Below are positions 52,852-62,982 of a stretch of 64,000 nucleotides of DNA, one piece after another. The stretch spans positions 62,001 through 126,000 of the forward strand of contig NZ_JBGFSP010000004.1 in assembly GCF_041227145.1 (NCBI RefSeq), given 5' to 3'. The translations under genes were made by a program, and so were the position numbers. How positions within the stretch are numbered: position 1 is the stretch's first letter; each line of letters starts with the position of its first letter. The DNA is from Bacteroides sp. AN502(2024). Its GTDB lineage: Bacteria; Bacteroidota; Bacteroidia; Bacteroidales; Bacteroidaceae. The notes beneath the pieces were generated by a model, which worked only from the letters and a program-made list of their open reading frames with translations, searched no databases and was not told the origin of the DNA.

Positions 52852-52901
52852 GCCTCGCTTTCGAACAGATTAAATAATAACATAAAAATACAAATAGGAT
52901 T

Positions 52902-54089
52902 ATGAAAGTTTTTTTAGTTGACCAGGATGGTTATTACGGAGAATTCGGCGGTGCTTATGTACCGGAAATCCTCCACAAATGTGTCGAGGAATTGACGAAC
53001 AAGTACCTCGAAGTCATTGAAAGCGATGATTTTAAAAAGGAATTCGAGCAGTTGTTACACGACTACGTAGGACGCCCTTCCCCGCTCTATCCGGCAAAAC
53101 GCCTTTCCGAAAAATATGGTTGCAAGTTGTATCTGAAACGGGAAGACCTGAATCATACCGGTGCACATAAAATCAACAACACCATCGGACAAATCTTGCT
53201 GGCACGCCGCATGGGAAAGAAACGTATCATCGCTGAAACCGGAGCCGGACAACATGGAGTGGCAACAGCCACCGTGTGTGCATTGATGAATATGGAATGT
53301 ATCGTTTACATGGGAAAGACGGATGTAGAACGCCAGCATATCAATGTGGAGAAAATGAAAATGCTGGGAGCTACCGTTATTCCCGTTACTTCAGGAAACA
53401 TGACCTTGAAAGATGCAACTAACGAAGCTATCCGCGACTGGTGCTGTCATCCTGCCGACACTTATTACATTATCGGATCTACCGTAGGACCTCATCCCTA
53501 CCCTGATATGGTGGCACGCCTGCAATCTGTTATCAGTGAAGAAATCAAAAAACAACTGCAAGAGAAGGAAGGACGCGACTATCCGGATTATCTGATAGCC
53601 TGTGTCGGAGGAGGAAGCAATGCTGCCGGAACAATCTATCATTATATCAACGATAGAAAGGTAAGCATCATTCTGGCGGAAGCCGGAGGCAAAGGAATAG
53701 AAACCGGAATGACTGCCGCCACTATCCAACTCGGCAAAATGGGAATTATCCATGGAGCGCGCACCTACGTCATCCAAAACGAAGACGGACAGATTGAAGA
53801 ACCTTATTCCATATCTGCCGGACTAGATTATCCGGGCATTGGACCGATACATGCCAACCTTGCAGCACAAAAACGCGCCAACGTTTTGGCGATCAACGAT
53901 GACGAAGCCATAAAAGCCGCTTACGAACTGACTAAACTCGAAGGTATTATCCCCGCACTGGAATCTGCCCATGCACTAGGAGCTTTGAAGAAATTGAAGT
54001 TCAAACCGGAGGATATCGTTGTATTGACAGTTTCAGGACGAGGAGACAAAGATATTGAAACCTATTTATCGTTCAACGAACAGCAATAA
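52902..54089 (+). CDS. trpB: tryptophan synthase beta chain
   Basis: 395 aa. Condenses indole with serine to tryptophan, a PLP enzyme working with Trp[21 protein letters not shown] opens the chain. The PLP lysine is in [17 protein letters not shown] (about residue 88). [20 protein letters not shown] and the phosphate-binding [17 protein letters not shown] (about 232) follow. It is the first gene of the operon, unusual compared with E. coli but normal for Bacteroidetes (trpBEGDCFA). Expression depends on the leader attenuator. Confidence 0.97.
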   Translation: MKVFLVDQDGYYGEFGGAYVPEILHKCVEELTNKYLEVIESDDFKKEFEQLLHDYVGRPSPLYPAKRLSEKYGCKLYLKREDLNHTGAHKINNTIGQILLARRMGKKRIIAETGAGQHGVATATVCALMNMECIVYMGKTDVERQHINVEKMKMLGATVIPVTSGNMTLKDATNEAIRDWCCHPADTYYIIGSTVGPHPYPDMVARLQSVISEEIKKQLQEKEGRDYPDYLIACVGGGSNAAGTIYHYINDRKVSIILAEAGGKGIETGMTAATIQLGKMGIIHGARTYVIQNEDGQIEEPYSISAGLDYPGIGPIHANLAAQKRANVLAINDDEAIKAAYELTKLEGIIPALESAHALGALKKLKFKPEDIVVLTVSGRGDKDIETYLSFNEQQ

Positions 54090-54128
54090 GCAATTAATAA
54101 ACCATCATTCGTAATCAATAATCAAACA

Positions 54129-55544
54129 ATGATAGAGATGAAAACATTTAATTATACAACTCATAGCAAACAAGTGATCGGAGACATGCATACTCCCGTC
54201 AGCATTTATCTGAAAGTACGCGATATGTATCCGCAATCCGCATTAATGGAAAGTTCCGATTATCATGCCGGAGAAAATTCCTTGTCATTTATTGCCCTCT
54301 GCCCTTTGGCAAGTATCGGTGTTAACTGCGGTATTGTCACTGCAAACTATCCTGATAATAGCCACACGGAAAAGCCACTGACAAAAACATTCCATGTAGA
54401 AAAGGCCATGAACCGGTTTATCAATCAATTCAAAGTGGCCGGAGATAACAAGAATGTATGTGGACTTTACGGATATACGACGTTTAACGCTGTGAAATAC
54501 TTCGAGCACATCCCGGTGAAAGAAAGTCACGATGAACAAAATGATGCTCCGGATATGCTATACATATTATATAAGTATGTCATTGTTTTCAATCATTTCA
54601 AAAATGAATTGACATTGGTTGAAATGTTGTCCGAAGGAGAAGAAAGCAACTTGCCGGAGCTGGAAGCTGCCATCGAAAACCGGAATTATGCTTCCTATAA
54701 CTTCTCTGTAACAGGTCCTGTTACCAGTCCTATCACAGACGAAGAGCATAAAGCCAATATCCGCAAAGGAATCGCACACTGTATGCGTGGGGATGTTTTC
54801 CAGATCGTACTTTCCAGAAGATTTATCCAGCCTTATGCCGGAGATGATTTCAAAGTCTATCGTGCACTCCGTAGCATCAATCCTTCTCCTTATCTTTTCT
54901 ACTTCGATTTCGGAGGATACCGTATCTTCGGCTCTTCACCTGAAACACATTGCAAAATCGAAGATAGTCGTGCTTACATCGATCCGATTGCCGGAACGAC
55001 CCGCCGTACCGGAGATATAGTGACAGACCGAAAACTGACAGAAGATTTGCTGGCCGATCCTAAAGAAAATGCAGAGCATGTCATGCTGGTTGATCTTGCT
55101 AGAAACGACCTTTCCCGTAATTGTCATGATGTACGCGTAGTATTCTATAAGGAACCACAATATTATAGCCATGTTATTCACTTGGTGAGCCGTGTCAGCG
55201 GTATGCTGAATGAGGGTGCAGACAAAATCAAGACGTTTATTGACACGTTTCCTGCCGGCACATTAAGCGGTGCCCCCAAAGTACGCGCTATGCAGTTAAT
55301 CAGTGAAATCGAGCCACATAATCGTGGAGCCTATGGTGGCTGTATCGGATTTATCGGATTGAACGGTGAATTAAATCAAGCTATCACTATCCGTACTTTT
55401 GTAAGCCGCAACAATGAACTCTGGTTCCAAGCCGGAGGAGGTATCGTAGCACGCAGTCAAGATGAATACGAACTACAAGAGGTGAACAATAAACTGGGAG
55501 CACTGAAAAAGGCAATCGATTTAGCTGTCAAATTAAAAAATTGA
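54129..55544 (+). CDS. trpE: anthranilate synthase component I
   Basis: 471 aa; an alternative start is the ATG at 54138. Makes anthranilate from chorismate with glutamine-derived ammonia from TrpG. The N-terminal LMESSDYHAGENSLSFIA resembles the LLES...S tryptophan-binding element, so feedback inhibition by tryptophan is likely. The chorismate-binding domain has VLSRRFIQPYAGDDF, GSSPETHCKIE, IDPIAGTTRRTGD, EHVMLVDLARNDLSRNC and FPAGTLSGAPKVRAMQLI. Length is usual for Bacteroidetes TrpE (E. coli 520). 39 bp after trpB. Confidence 0.96.
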   Translation: MIEMKTFNYTTHSKQVIGDMHTPVSIYLKVRDMYPQSALMESSDYHAGENSLSFIALCPLASIGVNCGIVTANYPDNSHTEKPLTKTFHVEKAMNRFINQFKVAGDNKNVCGLYGYTTFNAVKYFEHIPVKESHDEQNDAPDMLYILYKYVIVFNHFKNELTLVEMLSEGEESNLPELEAAIENRNYASYNFSVTGPVTSPITDEEHKANIRKGIAHCMRGDVFQIVLSRRFIQPYAGDDFKVYRALRSINPSPYLFYFDFGGYRIFGSSPETHCKIEDSRAYIDPIAGTTRRTGDIVTDRKLTEDLLADPKENAEHVMLVDLARNDLSRNCHDVRVVFYKEPQYYSHVIHLVSRVSGMLNEGADKIKTFIDTFPAGTLSGAPKVRAMQLISEIEPHNRGAYGGCIGFIGLNGELNQAITIRTFVSRNNELWFQAGGGIVARSQDEYELQEVNNKLGALKKAIDLAVKLKN

Positions 55545-55591
55545 AAACAGAAATATAGTATTTGAACAACCATTTTATAATGACAATAAAA

Positions 55592-56158
55592 ATGAAAATA
55601 TTACTTTTAGATAACTATGACTCTTTCACTTACAACCTGCTACACGCAGTGAAAGAATTAGGGGCCACAGATGTAGAAATAGCCCGCAACGATCAGATAG
55701 AGCTTGATGAAGTGGACCGATTTGATAAAATCATACTATCCCCCGGACCGGGTATACCCGAAGAAGCCGGCCTGTTGCTACCTATTATTAAGAGATATGC
55801 TCCGACCAAAAGCATTTTGGGTGTCTGCCTTGGTCATCAAGCTATCGGAGAGGCTTTCGGAGCACGTCTGGAAAACCTCAAAGAAGTATATCATGGGGTA
55901 CAAACTCCGATTACCATCATTCGTCAGGATATACTTTTTAAAGGACTAGGAAAAGAAATTTTTGTCGGAAGATACCATTCCTGGGTAGTCAGCCGGGAAG
56001 TTTTTCCCGATTGTCTGGAAATAACAGCAGAAAGTCAAGAAGGACAAATCATGGCAATCCGCCATAGGACCTACCATGTACATGGCATTCAGTTCCACCC
56101 CGAATCAGTATTAACCTCGCAAGGAAAAGAAATTATTAAAAACTTTTTAAACGATTAA
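55592..56158 (+). CDS. trpG: anthranilate synthase component II (glutaminase)
   Basis: 188 aa from ATG 55592 (MKILLLDNYDSFTYNLLHAV); the frame is open further up, with ATGs at 55580 and a TTG at 55562, but the family begins at MKILLLDNYDSF. Releases ammonia from glutamine for TrpE. Class I glutaminase motifs: ILSPGPGIPEEAG, the nucleophile Cys in ILGVCLGHQAIGEAFG (about residue 77), HSWVVS, and HGIQFHPESVLT at the end. It stands as a separate gene (not fused to TrpD). Confidence 0.95.
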   Translation: MKILLLDNYDSFTYNLLHAVKELGATDVEIARNDQIELDEVDRFDKIILSPGPGIPEEAGLLLPIIKRYAPTKSILGVCLGHQAIGEAFGARLENLKEVYHGVQTPITIIRQDILFKGLGKEIFVGRYHSWVVSREVFPDCLEITAESQEGQIMAIRHRTYHVHGIQFHPESVLTSQGKEIIKNFLND

Positions 56159-56162
56159 ACCA

Positions 56163-57158
56163 ATGAAGCAGATTCTATATAAACTTTTCGAACATCGATA
56201 TCTGGGACGCGATGAGGCCCGCACGATTCTACAGAATATCGCACAGGGAAAATATAATGATGTACAAGTAGCCTCTTTGATCACAGTCTTTCTGATGCGT
56301 AACATTTCTGTAGAAGAATTATGCGGCTTCCGCGATGCACTGCTTGAAATGCGTATTCCGGTCAATTTGAGTGAGTTCGCTCCGATAGATATCGTAGGAA
56401 CCGGAGGAGACGGAAAAAATACATTTAATATTTCCACGGCTTCCTGTTTTACTGTTGCCGGGGCCGGCTTCCCGGTAGTGAAACATGGTAATTATGGAGC
56501 AACTTCAGTCAGTGGTGCCAGTAATGTGATGGAACAACACGGTGTAAAGTTCACCAATGACATTGACCGACTACGCCGTAGCATGGAAAAATGTAATCTT
56601 GCTTATCTGCATGCTCCCTTATTCAATCCGGCATTAAAAGCGGTAGCTCCGGTTCGTAAGGGATTGGCAGTGCGCACCTTCTTCAATATGCTCGGCCCGT
56701 TGGTAAATCCTGTATTACCGGCTTATCAGCTTTTAGGAGTTTACAATCTACCGTTGCTTCGCCTCTATACCTATACATATCAGGAAAGCAAGACAAAATT
56801 TGCCGTTGTTCACAGCCTCGACGGGTATGATGAAATCTCTCTGACCTGTGAGTTCAAAGTGGCGACCAGCGATCATGAAAAGATTTACACCCCCGAGAGC
56901 CTCGGATTCTCCCGCTATAAGGAAACGGACTTGGATGGTGGACAGACACCGGAAGATGCCGCTAAAATTTTCGACCGTATCATGAATAACACGGCTACGG
57001 AAGCTCAAAAAAATGTAGTGATAGTCAACTCTGCTTTCGCTATCCATGTGATTTGTCCGGAGAAGACTATTGAAGAATGTATAGCTCTCGCCAAAGAGTC
57101 ATTGGAAAGTGGACGCGCATTAGCTACCCTAAAAAAATTCATTGAATTGAACAGTTAA
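56163..57158 (+). CDS. trpD: anthranilate phosphoribosyltransferase
   Basis: 331 aa, usual length. Joins anthranilate to PRPP. The PRPP and metal motif DIVGTGGDGKNTFNIST is at about residues 78-94. VVKHGNYGATSVSGASNVME (about 107) and RTFFNMLGPLVNP (about 177) bind substrate and pyrophosphate. GYDEISLTCEFK contains the conserved DE. It begins 4 bp after trpG, so translation is tightly linked. Confidence 0.96.
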   Translation: MKQILYKLFEHRYLGRDEARTILQNIAQGKYNDVQVASLITVFLMRNISVEELCGFRDALLEMRIPVNLSEFAPIDIVGTGGDGKNTFNISTASCFTVAGAGFPVVKHGNYGATSVSGASNVMEQHGVKFTNDIDRLRRSMEKCNLAYLHAPLFNPALKAVAPVRKGLAVRTFFNMLGPLVNPVLPAYQLLGVYNLPLLRLYTYTYQESKTKFAVVHSLDGYDEISLTCEFKVATSDHEKIYTPESLGFSRYKETDLDGGQTPEDAAKIFDRIMNNTATEAQKNVVIVNSAFAIHVICPEKTIEECIALAKESLESGRALATLKKFIELNS

Positions 57159-57207
57159 TGTTTTATCCCTGCAAATCCATCATTTACAATTCATAATCCC
57201 ACATCAA

Positions 57208-57990
57208 ATGAAAGATATATTATCAGAGATTATAGCCAACAAACGATTTGAAGTTGACCTGCAAAAGCAGACTATCTCCATCGAGCAACTACAGGAAGGT
57301 GCCAACGAAGCTCCGGCCTCCCGTTCTATGAAGCAGGCATTAGCCTCTTCTACATCGGGAATTATCGCAGAATTCAAGCGTCGGTCTCCGTCCAAAGGAT
57401 GGATAAAGGAAAAAGCATGCCCGGAAGAAATTGTTCCATCCTATGCAGCGGCAGGAGCCTCTGCTCTTTCCATCCTCACCGATGAAAAGTTTTTCGGAGG
57501 AAGCCTGAAAGATATCCGCACTACACGCCCTTTGGTAGAAATCCCCATTCTTAGGAAGGACTTCATCATTGACGAATACCAGCTTTATCAGACTAAGATC
57601 ATCGGTGCTGATGCTATACTTCTTATCGCAGCGGCATTAGAACCGGAAAAATGTAACGAACTTGCAGAAAAAGCTCATGAATTAGGTTTGGAGGTTCTCC
57701 TGGAGATTCATAGCTCCGAGGAATTAATATACATCAACCAGAAAATAGATATGGTGGGAATCAACAACCGTAATCTGGGTACTTTCTTCACTGATGTAGA
57801 AAACTCTTTCCGCTTGGTCGGACAGCTCCCTCAAGATGCAGTATGGGTATCCGAGAGCGGCATCTCCGATCCGGAAATAGTAAAACGACTTCGGGCAGCC
57901 GGATTCCGAGGATTCCTAATCGGTGAAACATTTATGAAAACACAGCAACCGGGAGAAACTCTACAGAATTTTCTGCAAGCAATCCAATAA
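57208..57990 (+). CDS. trpC: indole-3-glycerol phosphate synthase
   Basis: 260 aa. Ring closure of CdRP to indole-3-glycerol phosphate. (beta/alpha)8 barrel: IIAEFKRRSPSKGWI (catalytic Lys in the first strand, about residue 53), SILTDEKFFGGSLKDI, ILRKDFIIDEYQ (about 113), VGINNRNLGTF (about 182), SESGI and GFLIGETFM. Separate from trpF, unlike the fused E. coli gene. 49 bp after trpD with some AT-rich sequence between. Confidence 0.96.
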   Translation: MKDILSEIIANKRFEVDLQKQTISIEQLQEGANEAPASRSMKQALASSTSGIIAEFKRRSPSKGWIKEKACPEEIVPSYAAAGASALSILTDEKFFGGSLKDIRTTRPLVEIPILRKDFIIDEYQLYQTKIIGADAILLIAAALEPEKCNELAEKAHELGLEVLLEIHSSEELIYINQKIDMVGINNRNLGTFFTDVENSFRLVGQLPQDAVWVSESGISDPEIVKRLRAAGFRGFLIGETFMKTQQPGETLQNFLQAIQ

Positions 57991-58016
57991 ACTAATGATT
58001 CATAACGGACAGCTCT

Positions 58017-58646
58017 ATGATTAACGGAAAAATGATCAAAGTATGCGGTATGCGTGAAGCTGAAAACATACAGGATGTAGAGGCTATCGAAGGTATAGAT
58101 ATGCTGGGGTTTATCTTCTATCCTAAATCTCCCCGATATGTCTACGAACTTCCGGATTACTTGCCCACTCATGCCCAGCGTGTCGGAATTTTCGTCAACG
58201 AAGACAAGCAGATAATCAGCATGTATGCTGATCGTTTCGGACTGAATTATGTGCAGCTCCACGGAAATGAATCACCGGAATACTGCCGGTCTTTACATTC
58301 CACAGGATTGAAACTCATCAAAGCCTTTTCAGTAGACCGTTCCCAAGATTTGGAAAAGATATATGAATACGAAAAAGTATGTGATCTTTTTTTATTCGAT
58401 ACCAAATGCGAACAATATGGTGGTTCTGGAAATCAATTCGACTGGAGCATTCTGGATATATACAATGGGCATGTACCCTTCCTTTTAAGTGGAGGCATAA
58501 ACTCATACAGTGCCAATATCCTTAAAGAATTCAAGCATCCCCGACTTGCCGGATACGATCTCAACAGCCGTTTTGAAATCCAACCGGGGAAAAAGGATCC
58601 GGAGCGTATCCGGACATTTTTAAACGAATTAAAATTATCATTTTAA
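58017..58646 (+). CDS. trpF: phosphoribosylanthranilate isomerase
   Basis: 209 aa. Isomerises PRA to CdRP before TrpC. KVCGMREAENIQDVEAIEG holds the catalytic Cys (residue 10). YVQLHGNESPEYC, LFLFDTKCEQYGGSGNQFDW with the catalytic Asp (about residue 130) and LSGGIN follow. Length is typical. It starts 26 bp after trpC. The Met at residue 6 is a possible later start, but the first ATG gives the usual length. Confidence 0.95.
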   Translation: MINGKMIKVCGMREAENIQDVEAIEGIDMLGFIFYPKSPRYVYELPDYLPTHAQRVGIFVNEDKQIISMYADRFGLNYVQLHGNESPEYCRSLHSTGLKLIKAFSVDRSQDLEKIYEYEKVCDLFLFDTKCEQYGGSGNQFDWSILDIYNGHVPFLLSGGINSYSANILKEFKHPRLAGYDLNSRFEIQPGKKDPERIRTFLNELKLSF

Positions 58647-58658
58647 AATTTCAACGCC

Positions 58659-59429
58659 ATGAATAGAATTCATCAACTTTTCAGTAGCAACAAGAAAGAC
58701 ATACTTTCTATTTATTTTTGTGCCGGTACTCCTACATTAGATGGTACCTCCGATGTAATCCGCACGCTCGAAAAACATGGAGTGAGTATGATTGAAATCG
58801 GTATTCCCTTCAGTGATCCGATGGCAGATGGCATTGTTATCCAAAATGCCGCCACTCAAGCATTGCGTAACGGCATGTCCTTAAAACTTCTTTTTGAACA
58901 ATTGAGGGATATCCGCAAGAATGTAAGAATCCCACTTATACTCATGGGATATCTAAACCCAATCATGCAATTCGGATTTGAGAACTTCTGTCGCAGATGT
59001 GTGGAATGTGGTATTGACGGTGTCATTATCCCCGATCTCCCTTTTCGCGATTATCAAGAACATTACCATATCATTGCCGAATGTTATGGCATCAAAATGA
59101 TTATGCTCATCACACCGGAAACCAGCGAAGAACGGGTACGCGAAATAGATACACATACCGACGGATTCATCTACATGGTTTCATCAGCGGCAACCACCGG
59201 AGCACAACAGAATTTCAATGAACAAAAACGGGCTTACTTCAAAAAGATAGAAGATATGCATCTGAACAATCCGCTGATGGTAGGATTCGGTATCTCCAAT
59301 AAAGCTACTTTTCAGGCTGCTTGTGGACATGCTTCCGGAGCTATCATCGGCAGTAAATTCGTTACTCTGCTTGAAGAAGAAAAAGGCCCGGAAAAAGCCA
59401 TTCTGAAATTAAAAGAAGAGTTGAAGTAA
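58659..59429 (+). CDS. trpA: tryptophan synthase alpha chain
   Basis: 256 aa. Cleaves indole-3-glycerol phosphate to indole and glyceraldehyde-3-phosphate, with TrpB. Catalytic Glu in MIEIGIPFSDPMADGIVIQN (about residue 46). MGYLNPIMQFGFENFC, IIPDLPFRDYQEH (catalytic Asp, about 127), FIYMVSSAATTGAQ and VGFGISNKATFQ follow. Last gene of the operon. No clear terminator follows (59430-59538 is AT-rich). Confidence 0.96.
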   Translation: MNRIHQLFSSNKKDILSIYFCAGTPTLDGTSDVIRTLEKHGVSMIEIGIPFSDPMADGIVIQNAATQALRNGMSLKLLFEQLRDIRKNVRIPLILMGYLNPIMQFGFENFCRRCVECGIDGVIIPDLPFRDYQEHYHIIAECYGIKMIMLITPETSEERVREIDTHTDGFIYMVSSAATTGAQQNFNEQKRAYFKKIEDMHLNNPLMVGFGISNKATFQAACGHASGAIIGSKFVTLLEEEKGPEKAILKLKEELK

Positions 59430-59538
59430 GTACTTATCATTCATTTGATGATTTCGCATAATTATTCAGATTTATAACATTTTATAGTAAACTACGTATA
59501 AATTCATCATTTACTGATCATAATTCGTTATTAATCCG

Positions 59539-59546
59539 TATCTTTG
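59539..59546 (+). promoter_or_regulatory. -7 element of ansA
   Basis: TATCTTTG, 28 bp before the ansA ATG; no perfect TTTG at the -33 spacing. It indicates a unit separate from trp. Confidence 0.55.
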
Positions 59547-59574
59547 TCAGTGTTTTAACAGTAATTTGATAATT

Positions 59575-60615
59575 ATGAGAGCAGAAACTCCTTCCGTTTT
59601 GTTAATTTACACAGGTGGAACTATCGGAATGATAGAAAATCCGGAAACAGGTGCCTTAGAAAACTTCAACTTCGATCATTTGCTTAAACATGTGCCCGAG
59701 CTGAAGAGATTCAATTACCGCATCTCTTCCTACCCATTCGATCCCCCCATCGACTCTTCGGATATGGAACCTGCTTACTGGGCAAAACTCGTAAAAATCA
59801 TCAATTACAATTATGATTATTTCGATGGGTTCGTCATCCTTCATGGAACAGACACAATGGCTTACACAGCTTCTGCATTAAGTTTCATGCTCGAAAATCT
59901 AAGCAAACCCGTCATCCTGACAGGTTCCCAGCTCCCGATCGGGACTTTGCGCACAGATGGAAAAGAAAACCTTATTACAGCCATTGAAATCGCAGCAGCT
60001 AAAAATCCAGATGGTACTGCTATCGTTCCTGAAGTTTGCATTTTCTTTGAGAACCATTTGATGCGTGGCAACCGTACCACCAAAATCAATGCGGAGAATT
60101 TCAATGCTTTCCGCTCTTTCAATTATCCGCCATTGGCACGAGTGGGCATCCACATAAAATATGAGCCTAATCTCATTCGAAAACCAGACCCGACCAAACC
60201 TCTAAAGCCACATTATCTGTTCGACACCAATGTGGTTATTCTGACACTTTTTCCAGGCATTCAAGAGAGCATCGTGACTTCTTTGCTTCATGTCCCGGGA
60301 TTGAAAGCTGTTGTCATGAAAACCTTCGGTTCAGGAAATGCTCCGCAAAAAGAATGGTTCATCCGCCAACTAAAGGAAGCTACCAATCGTGGAATTATCA
60401 TTGTCAACATTACACAATGTGCCTCCGGAGCGGTAGAAATGGGACGTTACGAAACAGGAATGCATCTTCTGGAAGCAGGTGTGATCAGCGGGTATGATAG
60501 TACTCCCGAATGTGCCATAACCAAACTCATGTTTTTATTAGGACATGGATTACCCAACAAGGATATCCGAAATAAAATGAACTCCTGCCTAATAGGAGAA
60601 ATCACCAAGTCTTAA
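59575..60615 (+). CDS. ansA: L-asparaginase, type I
   Basis: 346 aa from ATG 59575 (MRAETPSVLLIYTGGTIGMI); a TTG 9 bp upstream is in frame but less likely. Hydrolyses asparagine to aspartate and ammonia. The first catalytic Thr is in IYTGGTIGM (about residue 14); the second motif, Thr-Asp with the Lys region, in VILHGTDTMAYTASALSFML (about 90) and VILTGSQLPIG. No signal peptide, so cytoplasmic. Convergent with pgl (11 bp between stops). Confidence 0.93.
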   Translation: MRAETPSVLLIYTGGTIGMIENPETGALENFNFDHLLKHVPELKRFNYRISSYPFDPPIDSSDMEPAYWAKLVKIINYNYDYFDGFVILHGTDTMAYTASALSFMLENLSKPVILTGSQLPIGTLRTDGKENLITAIEIAAAKNPDGTAIVPEVCIFFENHLMRGNRTTKINAENFNAFRSFNYPPLARVGIHIKYEPNLIRKPDPTKPLKPHYLFDTNVVILTLFPGIQESIVTSLLHVPGLKAVVMKTFGSGNAPQKEWFIRQLKEATNRGIIIVNITQCASGAVEMGRYETGMHLLEAGVISGYDSTPECAITKLMFLLGHGLPNKDIRNKMNSCLIGEITKS

Positions 60616-60626
60616 GTTAACCCCAT

Positions 60627-61415
60627 CTACTTATCCCCCTCGATTTGCTTGTGGAGTTGGGATTCGTCAATAAAATAGTTATGTTCTAGCTCTTTTTTAT
60701 GAGGATCTTCAATATATCTAGCAGCCCCTTTATCCATAAACAATTCTACATTCTGTGCATGATGAGCCACATAGGCTGCAGAACCTGTGTCCCCCGAATG
60801 GCAGATTTCTTCCACTACATCAGCTTTGTTTTTTCCGGTAATCAGGAAAATGACATGGCGGGCATTCAGAATGGGATAACCCGTCATTGCAATACGCTTC
60901 TGTCCGTTACGCGGATGGGCGCTGACTGCATAAATAGCGTTTGAAGTCAGCAAATCTTCTTGCCCGGGAAAGATGGAAGAAGTATGTCCATCATCTCCAG
61001 CTCCCAACAGTATAATATCGAATTCAGGCCAACCACGTTTAAACGGCACTTGCTGCCGGACTAACTCCGAATAACGAAACGTCTCTTCCGCAGGCTTTGC
61101 CTCGCCATAAATGCGAAATACATTCTCATAAAGAATAGGAGTTACGCCCAAAAGAAGGTTGCGCATCATTCCGTAATTACTGTCCGAATCATCGGAAGGT
61201 ACACAACGTTCATCCACCCAATAAATCCGCATACGGTTCCAAGGGGTGATTTCCAGATATTCATTCGCCCATAAATCGAACATCAGAGCAGGGGTATTGC
61301 CACCGCTAACCGCGATATTAAACACTCTATCCGGTTCTTCATTCATGATTTCCACCAAGCGGAGTATCAATGCTCGTGAAGTTTCAATAGATGAGGGAAA
61401 AACTGATAGTTTCAT
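60627..61415 (-). CDS. pgl: 6-phosphogluconolactonase
   Basis: 262 aa. Hydrolyses 6-phosphogluconolactone in the oxidative pentose phosphate pathway. FNIAVSGGNTPALMFDLW (about residue 37), IYWVDERCVPSDDSDSNYGM (about 64), LLGAGDDGHTSSIFPGQ (about 145) and RIAMTGYPILNARHVIFLIT match the SugarP_isomerase/Pgl family. Its ATG overlaps the zwf stop by 4 nt (ATGA), so it is coupled to zwf. Last gene of gnd-zwf-pgl. Length is normal. Confidence 0.95.
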   Translation of the reverse strand: MKLSVFPSSIETSRALILRLVEIMNEEPDRVFNIAVSGGNTPALMFDLWANEYLEITPWNRMRIYWVDERCVPSDDSDSNYGMMRNLLLGVTPILYENVFRIYGEAKPAEETFRYSELVRQQVPFKRGWPEFDIILLGAGDDGHTSSIFPGQEDLLTSNAIYAVSAHPRNGQKRIAMTGYPILNARHVIFLITGKNKADVVEEICHSGDTGSAAYVAHHAQNVELFMDKGAARYIEDPHKKELEHNYFIDESQLHKQIEGDK

Positions 61416-62908
61416 AATTCACAATATTGATCTGTATTTGTCAAATTCTTACATGGATTCGTCCAGTCAGCTCCATGTTCATGCATCATCGCTTCGCTTT
61501 CTAAGGGTCCCCACGTACCTGCGGGATAACCATAAAGAGGCGCATCGGGGTTATCTTTCCAATAGCGGAGTACCGGGTCGAAAAATTTCCATGAGGCTTC
61601 TACTGCATCACTTCGAGTAAATAAAGTCGGATCACCCTGGATACAATCGTCTATCAGACGGGCATAAGCGTCGCCACTAGGCACACCGCCCAACTGTGCA
61701 TAACTGAAATCCATCGTCACCTGATGGACTTCGAAGCCTGCACCGGGAACTTTCATTCCGATCTTGAGCACAATTCCTTCATTCGGTTGCAAACGAAGAA
61801 TCAATTTATTAGCCCGCGGACAGTTGCCACCAGCACAATGAAACATCTGATGAGGTGTTTCACGGAAATGAACAACGATTTCCGTTACTTTCGTCGGCAT
61901 TTGTTTACCTGTACGAATGTAGAACGGAACACCACTCCAACGCCAGTTACTAATGCCCAGTTTCATGGCAATATAAGTATCCGTACGAGAATCGGGAGCC
62001 ACTCCTTTTTCTTCACGGTATCCCTTTTTATTACCGGAGGCCGTATATTGTCCACGAACAATATGTTCGTTCAAATCCACTTCATTCAACGGAGTGAGAG
62101 ATTCGTAGATCTTCACCACTTCATTGCGGAAATTGTCCGCATTGAAAACAGCAGGAGGCTCCATAGCGGTAAGAGCTACGAGCTGTATCAAATGATTCTG
62201 TACCATATCCCGCAGTGCACCAGCTGTTTCATAAAAACCGCCACGTTGCTCGATACCCAGATTTTCTACGGCTGTAATCTCTACGTAGTCGATATAGTTA
62301 CGGTTCCAAAGAGGTTCGAAGATACCGTTGGCAAAACGGAAAGCCAACACATTCTGGGCCGTTTCCTTACCGAGAAAATGGTCGATACGGTAAATCTGAT
62401 GCTCATTGAATACAGAGGCGTACGTTTTATTCAGTTCACGCGCCGATTCGAGATCATAGCCGAAAGGTTTCTCTACAATGATACGTGAATGGGAAGTGTT
62501 GAGTCCGACAGCTTTCAGAAACAAAGGCACTACTCCGTAAAGTGATGGCGGAGTGGCAAGGTAAAACAGTAGATCATCCGGATCTGCCTCACCGGTCAAG
62601 TCGACCAGACGTTGGCGAAGTTGCGGATAACCGTCTTCTTTTGCCGGATCCATCGGTAAATAGTAGAGATGGGAGACGAATGAAGCCATAAAAGCTGTGT
62701 CCTGTTCTTCAGACTTTACAAACCGTTGCAGTTCTTCCAATATATAAGAACGGTAGTTATCGTCAGAATAGACCGTACGCCCGATGCCCAATATAGAAAA
62801 CTCTCCGGTCAACCGGTTTTCACGGTAAAGGGAGCAAAGGGCAGGCATCAGCTTACGCTTGGTTAAGTCACCCGATGCACCGAAAATTATCATTGCAAAT
62901 TTATCCAT
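61412..62908 (-). CDS. zwf: glucose-6-phosphate 1-dehydrogenase
   Basis: 498 aa. Oxidises glucose-6-phosphate with NADP. Coenzyme loop FGASGDLTKRKLMPALCSLY (residues 9-28), RIIVEKPFGYDLESARELN (about 149), the active-site RIDHFLGKETAQNVLAFRFA (about 176) and FYIRTGKQMPTKVTEI. It is 74 bp downstream of gnd and overlaps pgl by 4 nt. Length and motifs are normal. Confidence 0.96.
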   Translation of the reverse strand: MDKFAMIIFGASGDLTKRKLMPALCSLYRENRLTGEFSILGIGRTVYSDDNYRSYILEELQRFVKSEEQDTAFMASFVSHLYYLPMDPAKEDGYPQLRQRLVDLTGEADPDDLLFYLATPPSLYGVVPLFLKAVGLNTSHSRIIVEKPFGYDLESARELNKTYASVFNEHQIYRIDHFLGKETAQNVLAFRFANGIFEPLWNRNYIDYVEITAVENLGIEQRGGFYETAGALRDMVQNHLIQLVALTAMEPPAVFNADNFRNEVVKIYESLTPLNEVDLNEHIVRGQYTASGNKKGYREEKGVAPDSRTDTYIAMKLGISNWRWSGVPFYIRTGKQMPTKVTEIVVHFRETPHQMFHCAGGNCPRANKLILRLQPNEGIVLKIGMKVPGAGFEVHQVTMDFSYAQLGGVPSGDAYARLIDDCIQGDPTLFTRSDAVEASWKFFDPVLRYWKDNPDAPLYGYPAGTWGPLESEAMMHEHGADWTNPCKNLTNTDQYCEL

Positions 62909-62982
62909 CGTTCGAGAGCTGGTTTGATTTATGTTTTGAAATGGGCTATTAATTATTTATCTTTTCAGAACTATTTTTCTAT

